64,000 nt of DNA from JANSYL01 sp965229695. Lineage in GTDB: Bacteria > Pseudomonadota > Alphaproteobacteria > Rhodobacterales > Rhodobacteraceae. Below, piece after piece: positions 8,713 through 20,300 of this stretch. Location: the NCBI GenBank assembly GCA_965229695.1, contig OZ245921.1, positions 2,542,001 through 2,606,000 on the forward strand, given 5' to 3'. The position numbers were made by a program, and so were the translations under genes. Numbering within the stretch: position 1 is the first letter of the stretch; every line of letters starts with the position of its first letter. A model generated the notes under the pieces. The model had not been told where the DNA came from, searched no databases, and saw nothing but the letters and a program-made list of their open reading frames with translations.

Positions 8713-9486
8713 TTAGCGCGGCAACAGCCCCGCCTCTTTCAAGGCTTTGATATGCGACCGGCTGGCCGGAATGTCACCCCCATGGCTGAGGGTCAGGATG
8801 GCGCGGTCGCCATCGCGGCGAGCCTTGGTGACGGCATCGGTCGCGACCCAATGCGAGCGATGCACCTGCAGCCCCGGCGTCGGCGCGGTTTCACGGATCG
8901 CATCGCTAAGCCGCATGAGCAGCATTTCTTCCCCAGCCGAGGTGCGGACGCGGACATAGTGATCCTCCACCGACAGGGCGACCAGCGCGCCACGTTTGTC
9001 GAGGGGCAGCCGGTCGAGCAGGGCCGGGGCGGCGGGCGTGTCTTGCGCGGTGTTGCGGGCCGAGGCCGTCCAGACAATCTGGATCGCCGCCGAGACCACG
9101 AAGGCCAGGATCAAGATCGTCAAAACATCCGAGAACAAGCCGTTCTGCTCCAAGCGCAAGCCCAGGATTAGCATATTGGCCGCCAGGACCAGACCCGTGA
9201 CACCCAAGGCCGTCACGAAAGCGATGGCCGCGATTTGCCCCGGCTCGCCCCGCTGCCCGATCCGGCGCGACAGGCTGCGGTCGGTGGCATAGCCAAAGGC
9301 GTAGGTGGCCCCGACGATCACCAGCCAATAGCCAAAGCGCGCGAGCAACCCAAAGCGGGCGTCGGTGCCAAAGGCCCCTGTGACCGCCAGAACCAGCGCC
9401 ACTGCGGCCAAGGCCACAAGCGTGCCCGGCTGGCCAAGATGGGCCCGCAATTCGCGCATCGTGGATGGCGATTGGCGGTCAGTCAC
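8713..9486 (-). CDS. Membrane-anchored LytTR-family transcriptional regulator
   Basis: A 257-aa protein with four hydrophobic segments at ~25-160 and a C-terminal LytTR DNA-binding domain (~165-257). The LytTR part contains ALVALSVEDHYVRVRTSAGE, VHRSHWVA and RDGDRAILTLSHGGDIPASR, the standard family signature. The membrane part suggests direct sensing of an envelope or hydrophobic signal. The start is GTG at 9486, preceded by GGAGCG; an ATG nine codons in is an alternative. It is divergent from the DUF2306 gene, so the 126-bp region between them is the natural place to look for its binding sites. Confidence 0.9.
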   Translation of the reverse strand: MTDRQSPSTMRELRAHLGQPGTLVALAAVALVLAVTGAFGTDARFGLLARFGYWLVIVGATYAFGYATDRSLSRRIGQRGEPGQIAAIAFVTALGVTGLVLAANMLILGLRLEQNGLFSDVLTILILAFVVSAAIQIVWTASARNTAQDTPAAPALLDRLPLDKRGALVALSVEDHYVRVRTSAGEEMLLMRLSDAIRETAPTPGLQVHRSHWVATDAVTKARRDGDRAILTLSHGGDIPASRSHIKALKEAGLLPR

Positions 9487-9612
9487 GTCAGCGCTCCGTC
9501 ATTGGCGAAGACGCGCTTGGGTCGGGCGCGCCGGAATGGCCATGACCCTGCCAGCCGGAGCGGCGGATGAAAAGAGAGCACCGCCCGGATTTGGACAGCA
9601 AGGAGATGCGCG

Positions 9613-10131
9613 ATGGATGTCACGGTTTTGGCGGAGCTACCGCCCTTGGTTCAGGTTCACCTTTGGTCCGCGGCGGCCGCGCTTTTGATCGGGCCATTTG
9701 CGATTTACCGCCAGCGCCGGGATCGGACGCACAAGGTTCTGGGCTATGCGTGGATCGTTGCCTTGGGCATCGCCGCTTTGTCGAGCTTTGGTCTGCACGC
9801 GGTGATCCTGCATTTCTATTTTGGTTTTGGGGTCATTCACCTGTTGGCGATCTGGGTCTTGCTACAGCTTTTCCTGGGGCTGCGGGATGCAATTCAGGGG
9901 CGTATCGCGGTGCATCGGGCCCGCATGGCGGGGCTTTATTGGCAGGGTTTGACGGTGGCCGGTGTCTTCACGCTGTTGCCGGGCCGGGTGCTGAATGAGG
10001 CCCTGTTTGGTGGCCACCCCGAGATCGGGTTTTGGGTGATTTTGGGCTTTGGCGCTGGGCTTTTGGTGATGAATTTGCGGCTTTCCGCGCATGTGCCACC
10101 GGTGCCCGGCGGGGATGCGCGGCAAGGGTAG
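9613..10131 (+). CDS. DUF2306 membrane protein
   Basis: A 172-aa protein with about four membrane helices and the DUF2306 pattern: His in VQVHLWSA, RTHKVLGY and His-rich loops before LHFYFGFG and VIHLLAIW. The function is unknown; the conserved histidines have led to suggestions of haem or metal binding. AGGAG sits 7 bp before the ATG. It is divergent from the LytTR regulator and may be its target, which is inference from position only. Confidence 0.8.
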   Translation: MDVTVLAELPPLVQVHLWSAAAALLIGPFAIYRQRRDRTHKVLGYAWIVALGIAALSSFGLHAVILHFYFGFGVIHLLAIWVLLQLFLGLRDAIQGRIAVHRARMAGLYWQGLTVAGVFTLLPGRVLNEALFGGHPEIGFWVILGFGAGLLVMNLRLSAHVPPVPGGDARQG

Positions 10132-10238
10132 GGTTTTCCGGAAAGCGGCGGATTTTCCCCTTAGCGATTCGGATTCCTGTGGTAGCGTTGGGTCAATTGA
10201 ACGCTGCCACTTTGCTTTTTTGCCTGGAGGGAACCGCT

Positions 10239-11531
10239 ATGTTCGCCAAGATTTTCACCACCACCAGTTTGATCGCCGCCCTTGCGCTTGTGCCCGCTCA
10301 AGAGGCTGAGGCCGACGCTGCCGAGTTCATCGGCGGGGCCATTATCGGGGGCGTGATCGGTCATGCCATCGGGTCGGGTGCCACCCGCACCACGCGCGGC
10401 ACGACAACCACCACCCGCACCGTGCGGCCCGGCATCCCCGCCACGCAACAGGGGCGCGAGACGCAGACGGCGCTGAACTATTTCGGTTTTGATGCCGGTG
10501 CCGTTGACGGTCAAATCGGCGGCGGCACCCGCGCCGCGATTGAACGTTATCAGGGCACCATGGGCTTTCCGGTCAATGGGCGGGAGTTTTCTTCCTATCA
10601 ATTCGATTTCCTGATGGATGCCTATTATTGGGCCACCACCGGCGGGGCTGGGCAGACGGGCCTGCGCAACGCCGCACTGCTTTACGCCTATCGTGACAAT
10701 GTTCAGAACGGCGGTTCGATCCAGGCTGCGGCCCCCGCGACCACGGTGATCGTGGCCCCGCAGCCGCAAGGCACCACGGTGGCGGCAACCGCCCCGCAGC
10801 CGCAGGGTTTGCCGAACCTCTTTGCCAACTCGACCCCCACGGCGTCGCTGGCCAACACCTGTAACGGCGTGATGCTGCAGACCTCGACCAATGGTGGCTA
10901 TGTCACCATGGCCAGCATGACCGACCCGGATTTCACTCTGTCCGAGCAGTTCTGTGTCGCCCGAACCTATGCCATGGCCCAGGGCGAGCAACTGATGCAG
11001 TCGATCGTCGGCCTGACCCAGGCGCAGATTGCGGAGCAATGCACCTCCTTCTCGGCGATGTTGTCAAACGAGATCGACCGCGCCTCGCTGGTTGGCGAAA
11101 CCGAGCTGGTGCCCGAAATGCGTAGTTTTGCGCTGGGCACCGGGATCGCGCCGGCTGATCTGGTTTCGACCTCGCGGGTTTGCCTCTCGGTGGGGTATGC
11201 GCAGGATGATATGCGGATGGCCGTTGGCTCGGCCCTGATGCTGGTTGCGATGGGGGAACCGGCTTATGGCGAGATCATGGGCCATCACCTGCGCCAGGGT
11301 TTTGGCACCACCACCCGACCCGACCTGGCGATGGGTTGGTATGATGCCAGCCTGAAAGCCTTGGAAGAGGGTACGGCCCAGCCCAGCTTCATGCCCGGTC
11401 AGCCCGAGCGTGTGCAACTGCTGCGCGCGGCGGTCACGCAGCTTGATACCGGTCTGCCAGCGGCGATCCCCGCCTCGCAAACGGCACCGGGCCGCAGCAA
11501 CACGCTGCCCACCTTTACGGTCAGCCAGTAA
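10239..11531 (+). CDS. Secreted peptidoglycan-binding-domain protein
   Basis: A 430-aa protein with an N-terminal signal peptide (MFAKIFTTTSLIAALALVPA) and a glycine-rich segment (EFIGGAIIGGVIGHAIGSG) like glycine-zipper envelope proteins. A PG_binding_1-like repeat follows at ~70-115 (TQTALNYFGFDAGAVDGQIG, then TRAAIERYQ). The rest has no domain I recognise and ends in a low-complexity tail. TGGAGGG precedes the ATG at 10239; longer frames upstream lack such a site. It probably acts in the periplasm. A strong terminator follows. Confidence 0.8.
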   Translation: MFAKIFTTTSLIAALALVPAQEAEADAAEFIGGAIIGGVIGHAIGSGATRTTRGTTTTTRTVRPGIPATQQGRETQTALNYFGFDAGAVDGQIGGGTRAAIERYQGTMGFPVNGREFSSYQFDFLMDAYYWATTGGAGQTGLRNAALLYAYRDNVQNGGSIQAAAPATTVIVAPQPQGTTVAATAPQPQGLPNLFANSTPTASLANTCNGVMLQTSTNGGYVTMASMTDPDFTLSEQFCVARTYAMAQGEQLMQSIVGLTQAQIAEQCTSFSAMLSNEIDRASLVGETELVPEMRSFALGTGIAPADLVSTSRVCLSVGYAQDDMRMAVGSALMLVAMGEPAYGEIMGHHLRQGFGTTTRPDLAMGWYDASLKALEEGTAQPSFMPGQPERVQLLRAAVTQLDTGLPAAIPASQTAPGRSNTLPTFTVSQ

Positions 11532-11552
11532 GCCAGGCTGGATCGCGGATTT

Positions 11553-11580
11553 GGGCGGGCGGCTTGGCCCGCCCTATTTC
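11553..11580 (+). terminator. Intrinsic terminator after the peptidoglycan-binding gene
   Basis: A perfect 8-bp GGGCGGGC/GCCCGCCC stem with a six-base loop runs into TATTTC, 21 bp beyond the stop codon. Confidence 0.75.
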
Positions 11581-11669
11581 GTTGGGCCGGGCAAATGCGA
11601 ATTTTCCAACGCCCCCCTTCACAAGCCCCAAACCCTCGGCTAAGGAACCGCGACCTACCGGGATCACGT

Positions 11670-11756
11670 GCGCTCGTGGCGGAATTGGTAGACGCGCAGC
11701 GTTGAGGTCGCTGTGGGGTAACTCCCGTGCGAGTTCGAGTCTCGCCGAGCGCACCA
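11670..11756 (+). tRNA. tRNA-Leu (anticodon GAG)
   Basis: An 87-nt class II tRNA with CCA encoded. The acceptor pair is GCGCTCG/CGAGCGC, the anticodon stem CAGCG/CGCTG encloses TTGAGGT, a long variable arm is present, and the T arm contains GTTCGAGTC. It sits just upstream of the giant-protein operon. I found no repeat of its 3' end further on, so there is no sign that the operon entered here as an element. Confidence 0.97.
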
Positions 11757-12071
11757 CCTTCTTTCTGCTACCGCCCGTCGGGCTGCTCGAGCACGACCTC
11801 CCGCTCTTTGCTGCGCCCCTATTCTTTACCCCCATACTCCCAGAATTCACTCGTCTTGGGTGTGATTTCATTCGTGCTTGGAGCCGTGGCGCGCCCTCGG
11901 AGATAGCGCCTTGGGTTCGCGCGGCTAAGGCGTATATCTTGTCGCAGCCAGTCCGGTGCCGCCCAATTGGCCCCAAAACCCGGCTTTCGTGCTGATTTCC
12001 TTGCCTGATTGGCGAATGACCGGTAGGGTTCCCGCCACGATCACGCGCATAAAATTCTCGGGATAAAAATC
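11757..12071 (+). other. Leader region of the giant-protein operon
   Basis: 315 bp between the tRNA and the TolC-type gene, with no convincing open frame. It should hold the operon promoter and any operator. A weak TTGGGT-16-TATATC pair at 11911-11938 is the best promoter-like match I can see. Confidence 0.5.
11911..11938 (+). promoter_or_regulatory. Weak sigma70-like promoter candidate for the operon
   Basis: TTGGGT and TATATC are separated by 16 bp and lie ~135 bp before the TolC-type start codon. The -35 match is poor and alphaproteobacterial promoters are degenerate, so this is a candidate only. Confidence 0.2.
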
Positions 12072-13436
12072 ATGGTACGAGCAGAGGCCTCGCGCGTCGG
12101 GCATATGGTGTTTGGGGCGGCGCTGGGCGTCTTGGGGGTTTTGTTGCCCTATGCGCCCGCCAAGGCACAGCAGCAACAGGTGACATTGGCCGAAGCCAGT
12201 CAGCTGATGCAATCGACGGAATTGCAGTTTGAGATCCTGGATCTGGAGGCCGATATCGCGGCTGAGGTGATCCGGCAGGCGCGGGGCGAACGATTGCCGC
12301 GCGTGCGGTTGAGCCTGCAATATATCCAAACCATGCAGGAGATCGTGAACCAGGATAACACGACCTTCCAGGAGGGGCAGGCGACCTATCCGACGACCCG
12401 TATGACGCTGACCATCGCGCAGCCGATTTACGATCCCGTCCGCTTCCGCGCTTTGCCATTGGCCCGCGCGGAGGAGGCGGTGGTGGCCGCCCAAGCCGAA
12501 GCGGCGCGGATGGAGCTTTCAAGTCTGCTGGTCGCCAGCTTCTTGGATGTGGCCCGGGCGCAGTTGGAAATTCAGCAAGCGCGCGCCATCGTTCGGGCGC
12601 GGACGCAGCTGGAGCGTGACCTGGGGCAATTGGTGGCCGCGGGCCGTGCCGATGCCGATCGGCAGTTGCGGGCCCAGGGCGATGTGTTTGCCGCCCGTGC
12701 CGATCTGGCCGAGGCTGAGCTGGGCCTGACCGAAGCCTTGTTTGAACTGCACCGGTTCACCGGCCCCGATGTGGATGGCGTGCGCTATTCGCGCGGCGTG
12801 GGTGTGGCCGAGCTGCGATCCTTTGTGCAAACCTTCACGCCGGAACGCTTGGACGAGTTGAACCCGAATATTCAAATCGCCCTGGCGCAGGTGGATCTGG
12901 CCGAGCGGCAATTGCATCGCATTCGGGGGGCCTATCAGCCCACCGCCAATCTGACCGTGGAAAGCGAATATGAACAAACCGAAGGTTCGCTTTTTGGCGG
13001 TGGCAGCACCGTGCAATCGACCGATATCGGCCTAGAGCTAAGCTGGTCGATCTACGAAGGCGGGGTGCGCCGGTCGCAAGTGCGCGAGGCCGAACGGCGG
13101 TTGGAGATTGCCAATCTGCGGCTAGAGCAAGCCCGCGAACTGGCCGTGCGCCGGTATCGTGCCTTGGTCACGGCCTTGGAGCGCAGTCTGGAGGTTGTGG
13201 GCTCGACCAGCCAAGACCAGCGCGTCGCGGCCGAACGGGTGCGCGCCGCCGAGGAGCGGGTCGAGGCCGGGCGCGGTACCTTGGAAGAACTTTTGGAGGC
13301 CGAGCTGCGCCGCGATACCATGGCGTTGCGCGCGCAAGCCGCGCGGATTCGCGCGGTGCAGCTTCAGGCCGAGCTTTACGCCCTGTTCGGGGCTTTGGAT
13401 TTGGAGACGTTATCGCGTGACTTCGCCGGGGCCTAA
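12072..13436 (+). CDS. TolC-family outer-membrane efflux/secretion protein
   Basis: A 454-aa protein with a signal peptide ending near APAKAQ. Two related halves of long amphipathic helices follow (~50-220 and ~270-430), rich in Ala, Glu, Arg and Leu with ELxxAxxxLxxA spacing, as in the TolC/OEP fold. TolC trimers form a periplasmic tunnel and outer-membrane pore and dock onto HlyD-type adaptors. It is the first gene of the operon, 57 bp before the SapC gene, and the only TolC-like gene in the window. It is therefore the likely exit duct for the giant protein. Confidence 0.9.
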   Translation: MVRAEASRVGHMVFGAALGVLGVLLPYAPAKAQQQQVTLAEASQLMQSTELQFEILDLEADIAAEVIRQARGERLPRVRLSLQYIQTMQEIVNQDNTTFQEGQATYPTTRMTLTIAQPIYDPVRFRALPLARAEEAVVAAQAEAARMELSSLLVASFLDVARAQLEIQQARAIVRARTQLERDLGQLVAAGRADADRQLRAQGDVFAARADLAEAELGLTEALFELHRFTGPDVDGVRYSRGVGVAELRSFVQTFTPERLDELNPNIQIALAQVDLAERQLHRIRGAYQPTANLTVESEYEQTEGSLFGGGSTVQSTDIGLELSWSIYEGGVRRSQVREAERRLEIANLRLEQARELAVRRYRALVTALERSLEVVGSTSQDQRVAAERVRAAEERVEAGRGTLEELLEAELRRDTMALRAQAARIRAVQLQAELYALFGALDLETLSRDFAGA

Positions 13437-13493
13437 GCCCCGCACCCAACAAAAACAAAACACCGCCACCAGCAACAGGGACGGCACGACCAT

Positions 13494-14288
13494 ATGACAA
13501 AGCAGCTTTTGATCTACGAAAGCGTAGTACCAGTAAACCGGCAAACCCACCGCGATACCTCGGTGCGCCGGACGACCTCTTTCGCCTTTGCCAAGGGCAT
13601 CAACACCGTCCCGATCGTGGATGCGGAATTTGCGCGGGTCGCGTTGGAAATGCCGATTGTGTTCGCCAAGACCGAAACCGGTCTGGTCTCGCTGGCTCTG
13701 TTGGGCACGGCGGAAAACCAAAACGCCTTTATCGATGCCGACAATCAATGGACCGGGAACTATGTGCCCGCTTTCCTGCGCCGTTACCCGTTTGTGTTCG
13801 CGGTCGAGGATGGCGGCGAGCGTATGACGCTGTGCGTGGACGAAAGCTTTGAGGGGCTAAATACCGAGAATGTGGGCGAACGGATGTTCGATGCCGAAGG
13901 CACCGAAACCACCTATCTGACCCAGGTGCTGAGCTTCATGGAAGAATACCAGGCCACGTTCAACCGAACCCAGACGTTTTGCGACCGGCTGGAAGAGCGT
14001 GGGCTGATGGAGGAAGCGCGGATTGATTACCGCCTGTCGGATGGCAGCGCGGGCGGCGTGACCGGGTTCCAGAAAGTGTCGAACGAAAAGCTGCGCGCCT
14101 TGCCGGATGATCAGATTGTGGACCTGTTCCGCAGTGGTGATCTGGATCTGGCGCAACTGCATCTGCTGTCGTTGCACAATGCCGAGGCGCTGGTCGCCAA
14201 ATCGCTGGGGGCGCCGGAAGCCGATGGCGGTGGTGACGGGTCATCCGTGACCGAGGCGGAAGAAATGGAAGATGTTGAACTGCACTAA
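13494..14288 (+). CDS. SapC-family protein
   Basis: A 264-aa protein of the SapC family, named after a gene of the Campylobacter S-layer locus; its molecular role is not established. Family-like features are the early H/TSFAFAKGINTVPIVDAEF segment, the VNxxRHxDxxV-like opening, YVPAFLRRYPFVF and a conserved C-terminal VSNEKLRALPDDQIVDLF. There is no signal peptide or membrane helix, so it is probably cytoplasmic. It lies 57 bp after the TolC-type gene and 51 bp before the giant gene. That position suggests a chaperone, a translation-coupled helper or an assembly factor for the giant protein (inference). Confidence 0.85.
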   Translation: MTKQLLIYESVVPVNRQTHRDTSVRRTTSFAFAKGINTVPIVDAEFARVALEMPIVFAKTETGLVSLALLGTAENQNAFIDADNQWTGNYVPAFLRRYPFVFAVEDGGERMTLCVDESFEGLNTENVGERMFDAEGTETTYLTQVLSFMEEYQATFNRTQTFCDRLEERGLMEEARIDYRLSDGSAGGVTGFQKVSNEKLRALPDDQIVDLFRSGDLDLAQLHLLSLHNAEALVAKSLGAPEADGGGDGSSVTEAEEMEDVELH

Positions 14289-14339
14289 GCTGCGGTTCTA
14301 AGCCGGGCGTTTCTTGGCGCTTGGTTCGGGGGAAATCTT

Positions 14340-17300
14340 GTGACCAGTCATTTTGGCAAGAAGGCACAGAAGGGCGCATTGCCACTTGGGGCAGTGCTTC
14401 CTCCACCTGCGTCACAACGTTTGTCCTTGGCCGATAAACTGGATGCCATCGCGCGCAGTCTGGTCCGCTCACCCAAATCCAGCCTGCCCAAGCGCCGCCC
14501 GGCCGTGGAGCCGCTGGAGCCGCGTCTGCTGCTGTCGGGCGATCCGATCAGCGCCGCCTTTGCTGTGGCGGGTGATGCGACGCTGCGGGTGTCTGAGGTT
14601 GAGTATGATCGCGGCACCTCGGACGCGCCGGACAAGCAGAAAGAGCTGCGCGTGCAGCTGGTGCAGGGCATCAACCCCGGCAGCGGCGCAACGGTGATTG
14701 CCGAACGTCGGATCGTCGAGATTGATGATCAAAAGCGCGTTGTTCTGAACGATTGGAATGCGGCGACAAACCCGCAGATCGGCTTCATAGATGTCACCGG
14801 CACGGGTGGCGACAATGAACTGGTCTTGGATCAATCGCTGCTCAGCCTGGCTGAGACCTTTGAGGTGCGCGTCAATCTGGGTGGCGGCACGGATACAATC
14901 ACCGGGCCTGAGGTGTCGAACGGTCTGATCTGGTCGTTGAACGGGATTTCGGGCAGCTCTGTTTCCGGTGAGATGGCGCTGTTGAAACCCACGGGCAGCT
15001 TGGATGACCCGGATGCCAATGACACCAACATCGACACCAAAACCACCTATGATGGTGGCACGCGCGATCACTTTGTGACCTTCAGCGGTGTCGAGCGTTT
15101 TGGCCTGAAAGCCTCGCGCGATGTGGTGGTCGACAACCTGCCGGGTGCGGGCACTTCGGAATGGAAGGTCACGTTGGAAAGCGGCGAGGGTCGGTTTGAA
15201 CGCTATGCGACTGGCACCAATGTCAGCGCCAGTTCCGACAACAACCCCGGTCGCGCCACGACGGTGCGATTGGACGGGGTCGAGGCCTTTAAGGGCACCG
15301 GTGAGACGCATCTGAATACCTCGGGCATTTCGCGGTCGGGTTTCCAGGCCGGGGTCGATTTCAACGGCCAGGGGGGCGAGCTTCGCATTTATTCAGCGCT
15401 CGATGTGGCGCGGCTGAATGCCGATGCGGCCATCGACACGCGTGGGGTGACGCAGTTCACCGGCACCGATGGCAAGGACGAAATCCGCCTTGGCCAGGAC
15501 GTTGATTTCAATCTGGCGGGTGGCGACGATATTGTCACCGGCACCGATGACCTGCTGACCTGGACGGTGACGGGGCGCAGCACCTCGGGCGCGCCAGAGG
15601 CGACGGTGACGGTTGGCTATTCCAAGTTTGTCGAGAACCCGGCCACGCCGGAACAGGCAGATCAATGGGTGTCGCTTGGCACGTCTTCCCAAGTTTGGGG
15701 TTTGGACGAGATCACCGGTGGCGATGCCGAAGATCGGCTGATCCTGAACCATAATGGCGCGATCAATGCGGCGCTTTCGGGGGATATCGACGCGCCGGTT
15801 TTGGACATCACCTATGCCAGCGGCGGCGCGGCCTTGGTGGCGCGCGGGATCGAAAACCTCGAAGCGCAGGGCACCGGACTTAAGACGCTGGATTATCGCG
15901 CCTATAGCTCAGCGATCTCGGTTGATTTTGCCTTGGGCGCTGCCAGTGGTTTGGACAGCCATGCCGGGTTTAATGCGGTGATCACGGGCGGCGGTGAAGA
16001 TGAGATTATCGCCAATTCCGCCACCGTCAGCATTTCGACCGGCGCGGGTGCTGACCTGATCACTTTGGCGCGCTTCAACGCGGCGGCCACGATTGATGCG
16101 GGGTCGGGCACCGACACGTTGCGCGGCGATGCCGATGCGCTGTCGGATCTTTATACCTTTGATGAAACCGGGCTGTTGGCCGATGCGCCGCGCCCGACCG
16201 ATCTGGACACCGGCACCGCAGGTATTCAAAGCCGCGATCCGCTGGGCAGCTATTTCCGCATTTCGACTTTGGATGCGAATGGGGCGGACGGTCAGTTTAC
16301 GACCCGTCTGGCCGATGGCACGATACAAGGGGCGCAGGCCAGTTTCGCCAATGTTGAAGAGATCGAAGGCCAGGGCAGCTCGGACGATCCGGACACGATC
16401 GAACTGGCGATCCCTGGGGCCAGCGCTGTTACCTGGCATGCCGAAGATGTCTATCGAGGGCTGATTGTTGTTGGGGCCACGCAGCTGGCCTATGGCGGCA
16501 TCGCGCGCGGGACCAAATCGGGTGGCTCGCAAATCACGCTGAGCTATGCGGGCAATGGTGGCTCGATCTCGGAATACACCGGCGATGTGATCACCGATCT
16601 GGCCAATAACGTGGCCGCCGGGTTTGAATCCTTCACCAGCGATGTGGTGCGTATCATCGGCACCTCGAAAAACGATGCGCTGGGGGGCAGCAATGCCACC
16701 ACGCGGATCGATGGGCTTGGCGGGAACGACATTCTGACAACGACCCATATCGCGGGCGTGACCATCGAGGGCGGTAGCGGCACCGATACGGTGGGCTTTG
16801 GCGACGCGACCGAGAACACCACGCTGACCGATTCCAAGATCCAATTGGCCAGCGGGGGTGAGGCGACGCTGGGCAGCATTGAGAATGCGGTGATCACGGG
16901 GCGTGATGGCTTTGCGACCGGGATGACGATCAACGCCTCGGCCTTTACGCCTGGCACGGTGATCCTGAAGGGCGCGGCTGGCGACGACGTGCTGATCGGC
17001 ACGGTGCGCGGCGGCGACACCTTTGTGCAATCGGGTGGGTCGGACACGATCCAATCCTATTCCGACAATCAAACGCCTAGTGCCAAAGACCTTTATGTTG
17101 GGGTCAATGTCGCGGGCGACGTGACGGTCGATGATTTCGGCACCTGGAATTTCGATCCCGGTGGCGGTGCGCCTGCTGTCGTTAGCAACAATATCCGCGT
17201 GCAGAAACCGGCCAGTGCAACCGACACCTTGCGCGGATTTTATTCCGAGGTTCGCCTGCTGGGCGATGACAATGCCAATGTCTTTGACGCCAGTGGGCTG

Positions 17301-20300
17301 ACGTTGGCGGATGTCTATCTGGTTGGCGCGGGCGGCGATGACACCCTGACCGGCGGCAGCGGCAATGACACGCTCAGCGGTGGCGATGGGCAGGATCAGT
17401 TCGCAGGTGGCCTTGGCACAGATGTGCTGAAAGAAACCGGCGCGCGGGCCTATGATCTGACCGATGCGGGCCTGCACCATGACGCGTCAACCGACACCTC
17501 TTACCGGCTGACGGCGACCCTGCCAGCCTCGACCGATGCGGCGGATGAATTCCGTTTGCGCATCACCCTGCCCGATGGCAACACGCTGACCACAGCGGCG
17601 GTTGGGTTTGGGGCGCTGGATGGTGAAGTGCAGATCGCCTTTGCCGCGCTACAGCAGTTTGACGGTGACAGCTACACGATCACCACGACGCGCGATGTGA
17701 ACGACAAGATCACCGAAATCGTCATCGATTTCATCAACGCCTATACCGGGCGTGATCTGGGCCTGGCGCTGCAAGTGGTTGGGTCCAGCACGCCTGTTGC
17801 CGCCGGGCCCAGCGTTGATTTCACCGCGAATGCGGTCGAGCGCGTGGGCGCGCGCGACAATGGCGGCGCGCGCGAGGGGATTTCCAGCATTGAACGCGCG
17901 GAACTGGCGTTTGAAACCGATTTGGCTGGCTGGGCGGATGTCTCGGGCTTTTCCGGTTCGGCCGAGATCACTGGGTCGGACAGCAATGACACGATCAAGA
18001 TCGGCGCCGATCATGGGGTCAGCGCCGGGCTGGGTGATGATGACATCAGCATTGTTGGCGCGGGCACCTATGCCCCAGGCAGCGTGTTGGTGGATGCGGG
18101 CGCAGGATATGACCGCCTGATCTCGGAAGCGAATACCAACCAGACCCTGACCGACACCACCCTGTCCTTTAGCGCGACGCCGACTGGCACAGCCAATAAG
18201 GTTGCCATCGCGGGGTTCGAAGACTTTGTGATGACGGGTACGGGCAGTGCTGATCTGCTGGATGCCTCGGGCCTTTTGGGCTCGGCTTTGACGGCGGCCA
18301 CCAAGATCGAGGCACTCAACAAGGGCATGGGTCTGCCGATCCGCACGGGCGACGGCGAAAACCTACAGGTCACGACGCGGAATGCGTCGAATGCCAAGGT
18401 CACCACCCAGCCCGATATCGGCGCGCGCTATTATGATTTGAAGGTCATCCATGGGGATGGGTCCGAGGATTTCGTCGATATCCTGGGCAGTTCCACCACG
18501 ATGCAAGACGTCTTGGATGCCTTTAACGCGGTGGCCGGCCTCACGGCGAGCATCGTGAACGGGGCGCTGACGATCACGTCCAACAAAAGCGGTGCGGGCA
18601 CGCTGCGCTTCGAAGGAATCCTGGTCGACACCTCGGACGCCGAAGGCGCGGCGGGGCAGGGCAATGGCACCTGGCTTGATACGCGCATGTTGGAGGCGCT
18701 GGGCCTGTCTGACGTGACGGCGACCGGCGATACCATTGTGTCCAGCATGGGCAGTGGAACCTCGGTTCTGTTCGATGTGGGCGCGGGCAATGACACCATC
18801 CGCGGCTCGGCGGGCGATGACCTGATCATTGCGGGCAGCGGGCAGGATGATGTGACCGGCAATGCTGGGCGCGATCATCTGTTGATCAGCCGCAGCGCGA
18901 TGGCGGGCAATATGTCCATCACCACGACGGCGGGTGTGCATACGGTCACCGTCGGCGGCACGGTCGAGGCGACGGCAGCCAGCACCGAAGTGATCGAACT
19001 GCGCGGGGATACCAGCGCCCAGACCGTTGATGCGGGCGGCTATACCGGTGACATGATCTACCGCACCGGTGGTGGCGATGACACGATTACCAAGGCCCAG
19101 GGCAAAGACACGATCATCGTCGAAGGTCTAGCCGGTGTCAGCGCGGGTGGCATTACGCTGATTTCAGCGGCTGCCGATACCGATCCACAAAACGCCAGTG
19201 ATGAGGTGTTTCTAGAGGCCAATGGCACCATCACCAGCGCCGATCTGGCCAAGGTGAGCTATAGCGCTGGCGGCAGCAGCACGGCCGTCAGCAGCACCAT
19301 TGGCCGCACGCCGGATCGTGCCGACAATGTGCGCGCGGCGCGTGTGTCGGCGCAAGCGCCGGTCACCTTGGCTTTGTCGAACGCGCTGAGCGTTGGGACC
19401 GGCAAACAGAAGTTCAGCGGCAACAGCATCAGCGTCACCCAAAGCATCACCCAAACCGGTGGCACGGCAGCCAATAACCGGCTGCAGTTTGAGACCGAGG
19501 ATTTCCGGCAGGAACGCGGCACGACGATTTCCAGCAATGGGGATGTGATCTTTGTTGGCCGCACGGAAGACCGGCGTTGGACCTCGGGTTTTTACAACGT
19601 CCAAGACCTGAAGATCGATTACACTTTTGGCGCGGGCGCGACCGGGGGGGATGCGGTTGTTCAAGGTCGGAACATCCGGATCGACCTGCGCGCGGGCAAG
19701 CTGCCGAAGAAGAATGTCAGCACCGGCGACCCCGGCGGCGGCAACAGCTTCGTCAACGACATCCTGCCAGCCATCGGGCGGGGCCTGGTCGATGTGCTGG
19801 AAAGCTTGTCGCTGTTATCGGCTAATTCGCGGCTGATTTCGAACATCACGCTGACGGCGACCTCGAACAGCAAGTTTGTTACCACCGGCACGGGCAGCGA
19901 GGGCAATATGACCGTGCGTGCGGTCACCCATGGCACGATCATTGCGCGCCCGATTGGTGTTTTGGCCGCCGTCGCCTTTGGCCTGGCGGAAACCACGCAT
20001 ACCATTCGCATCAATAGCGAGTTGGATTTGCAGGGGAATTTTGACCTGCGGTCGAATATCGACATGACCAACACCACCGATGGCACCAGCAATGGTTTGG
20101 CCGGGTTTGGCGTTGGGGTTGCGGTCAATATCACGTTGAACACGAACTCGGTTGTTGTCGATGCCCGCAGTGGCAGCCATGTGCGCGGCGATATGCGGGT
20201 GCAAGCCACCACGATTGACCGCATCCAAACCATCGGTTCGGCCTCGGCCGGAGAAAACGGCATTTTTGCCCTGGGTGTGGGCGTCGAGGTTGGTGTGAAC

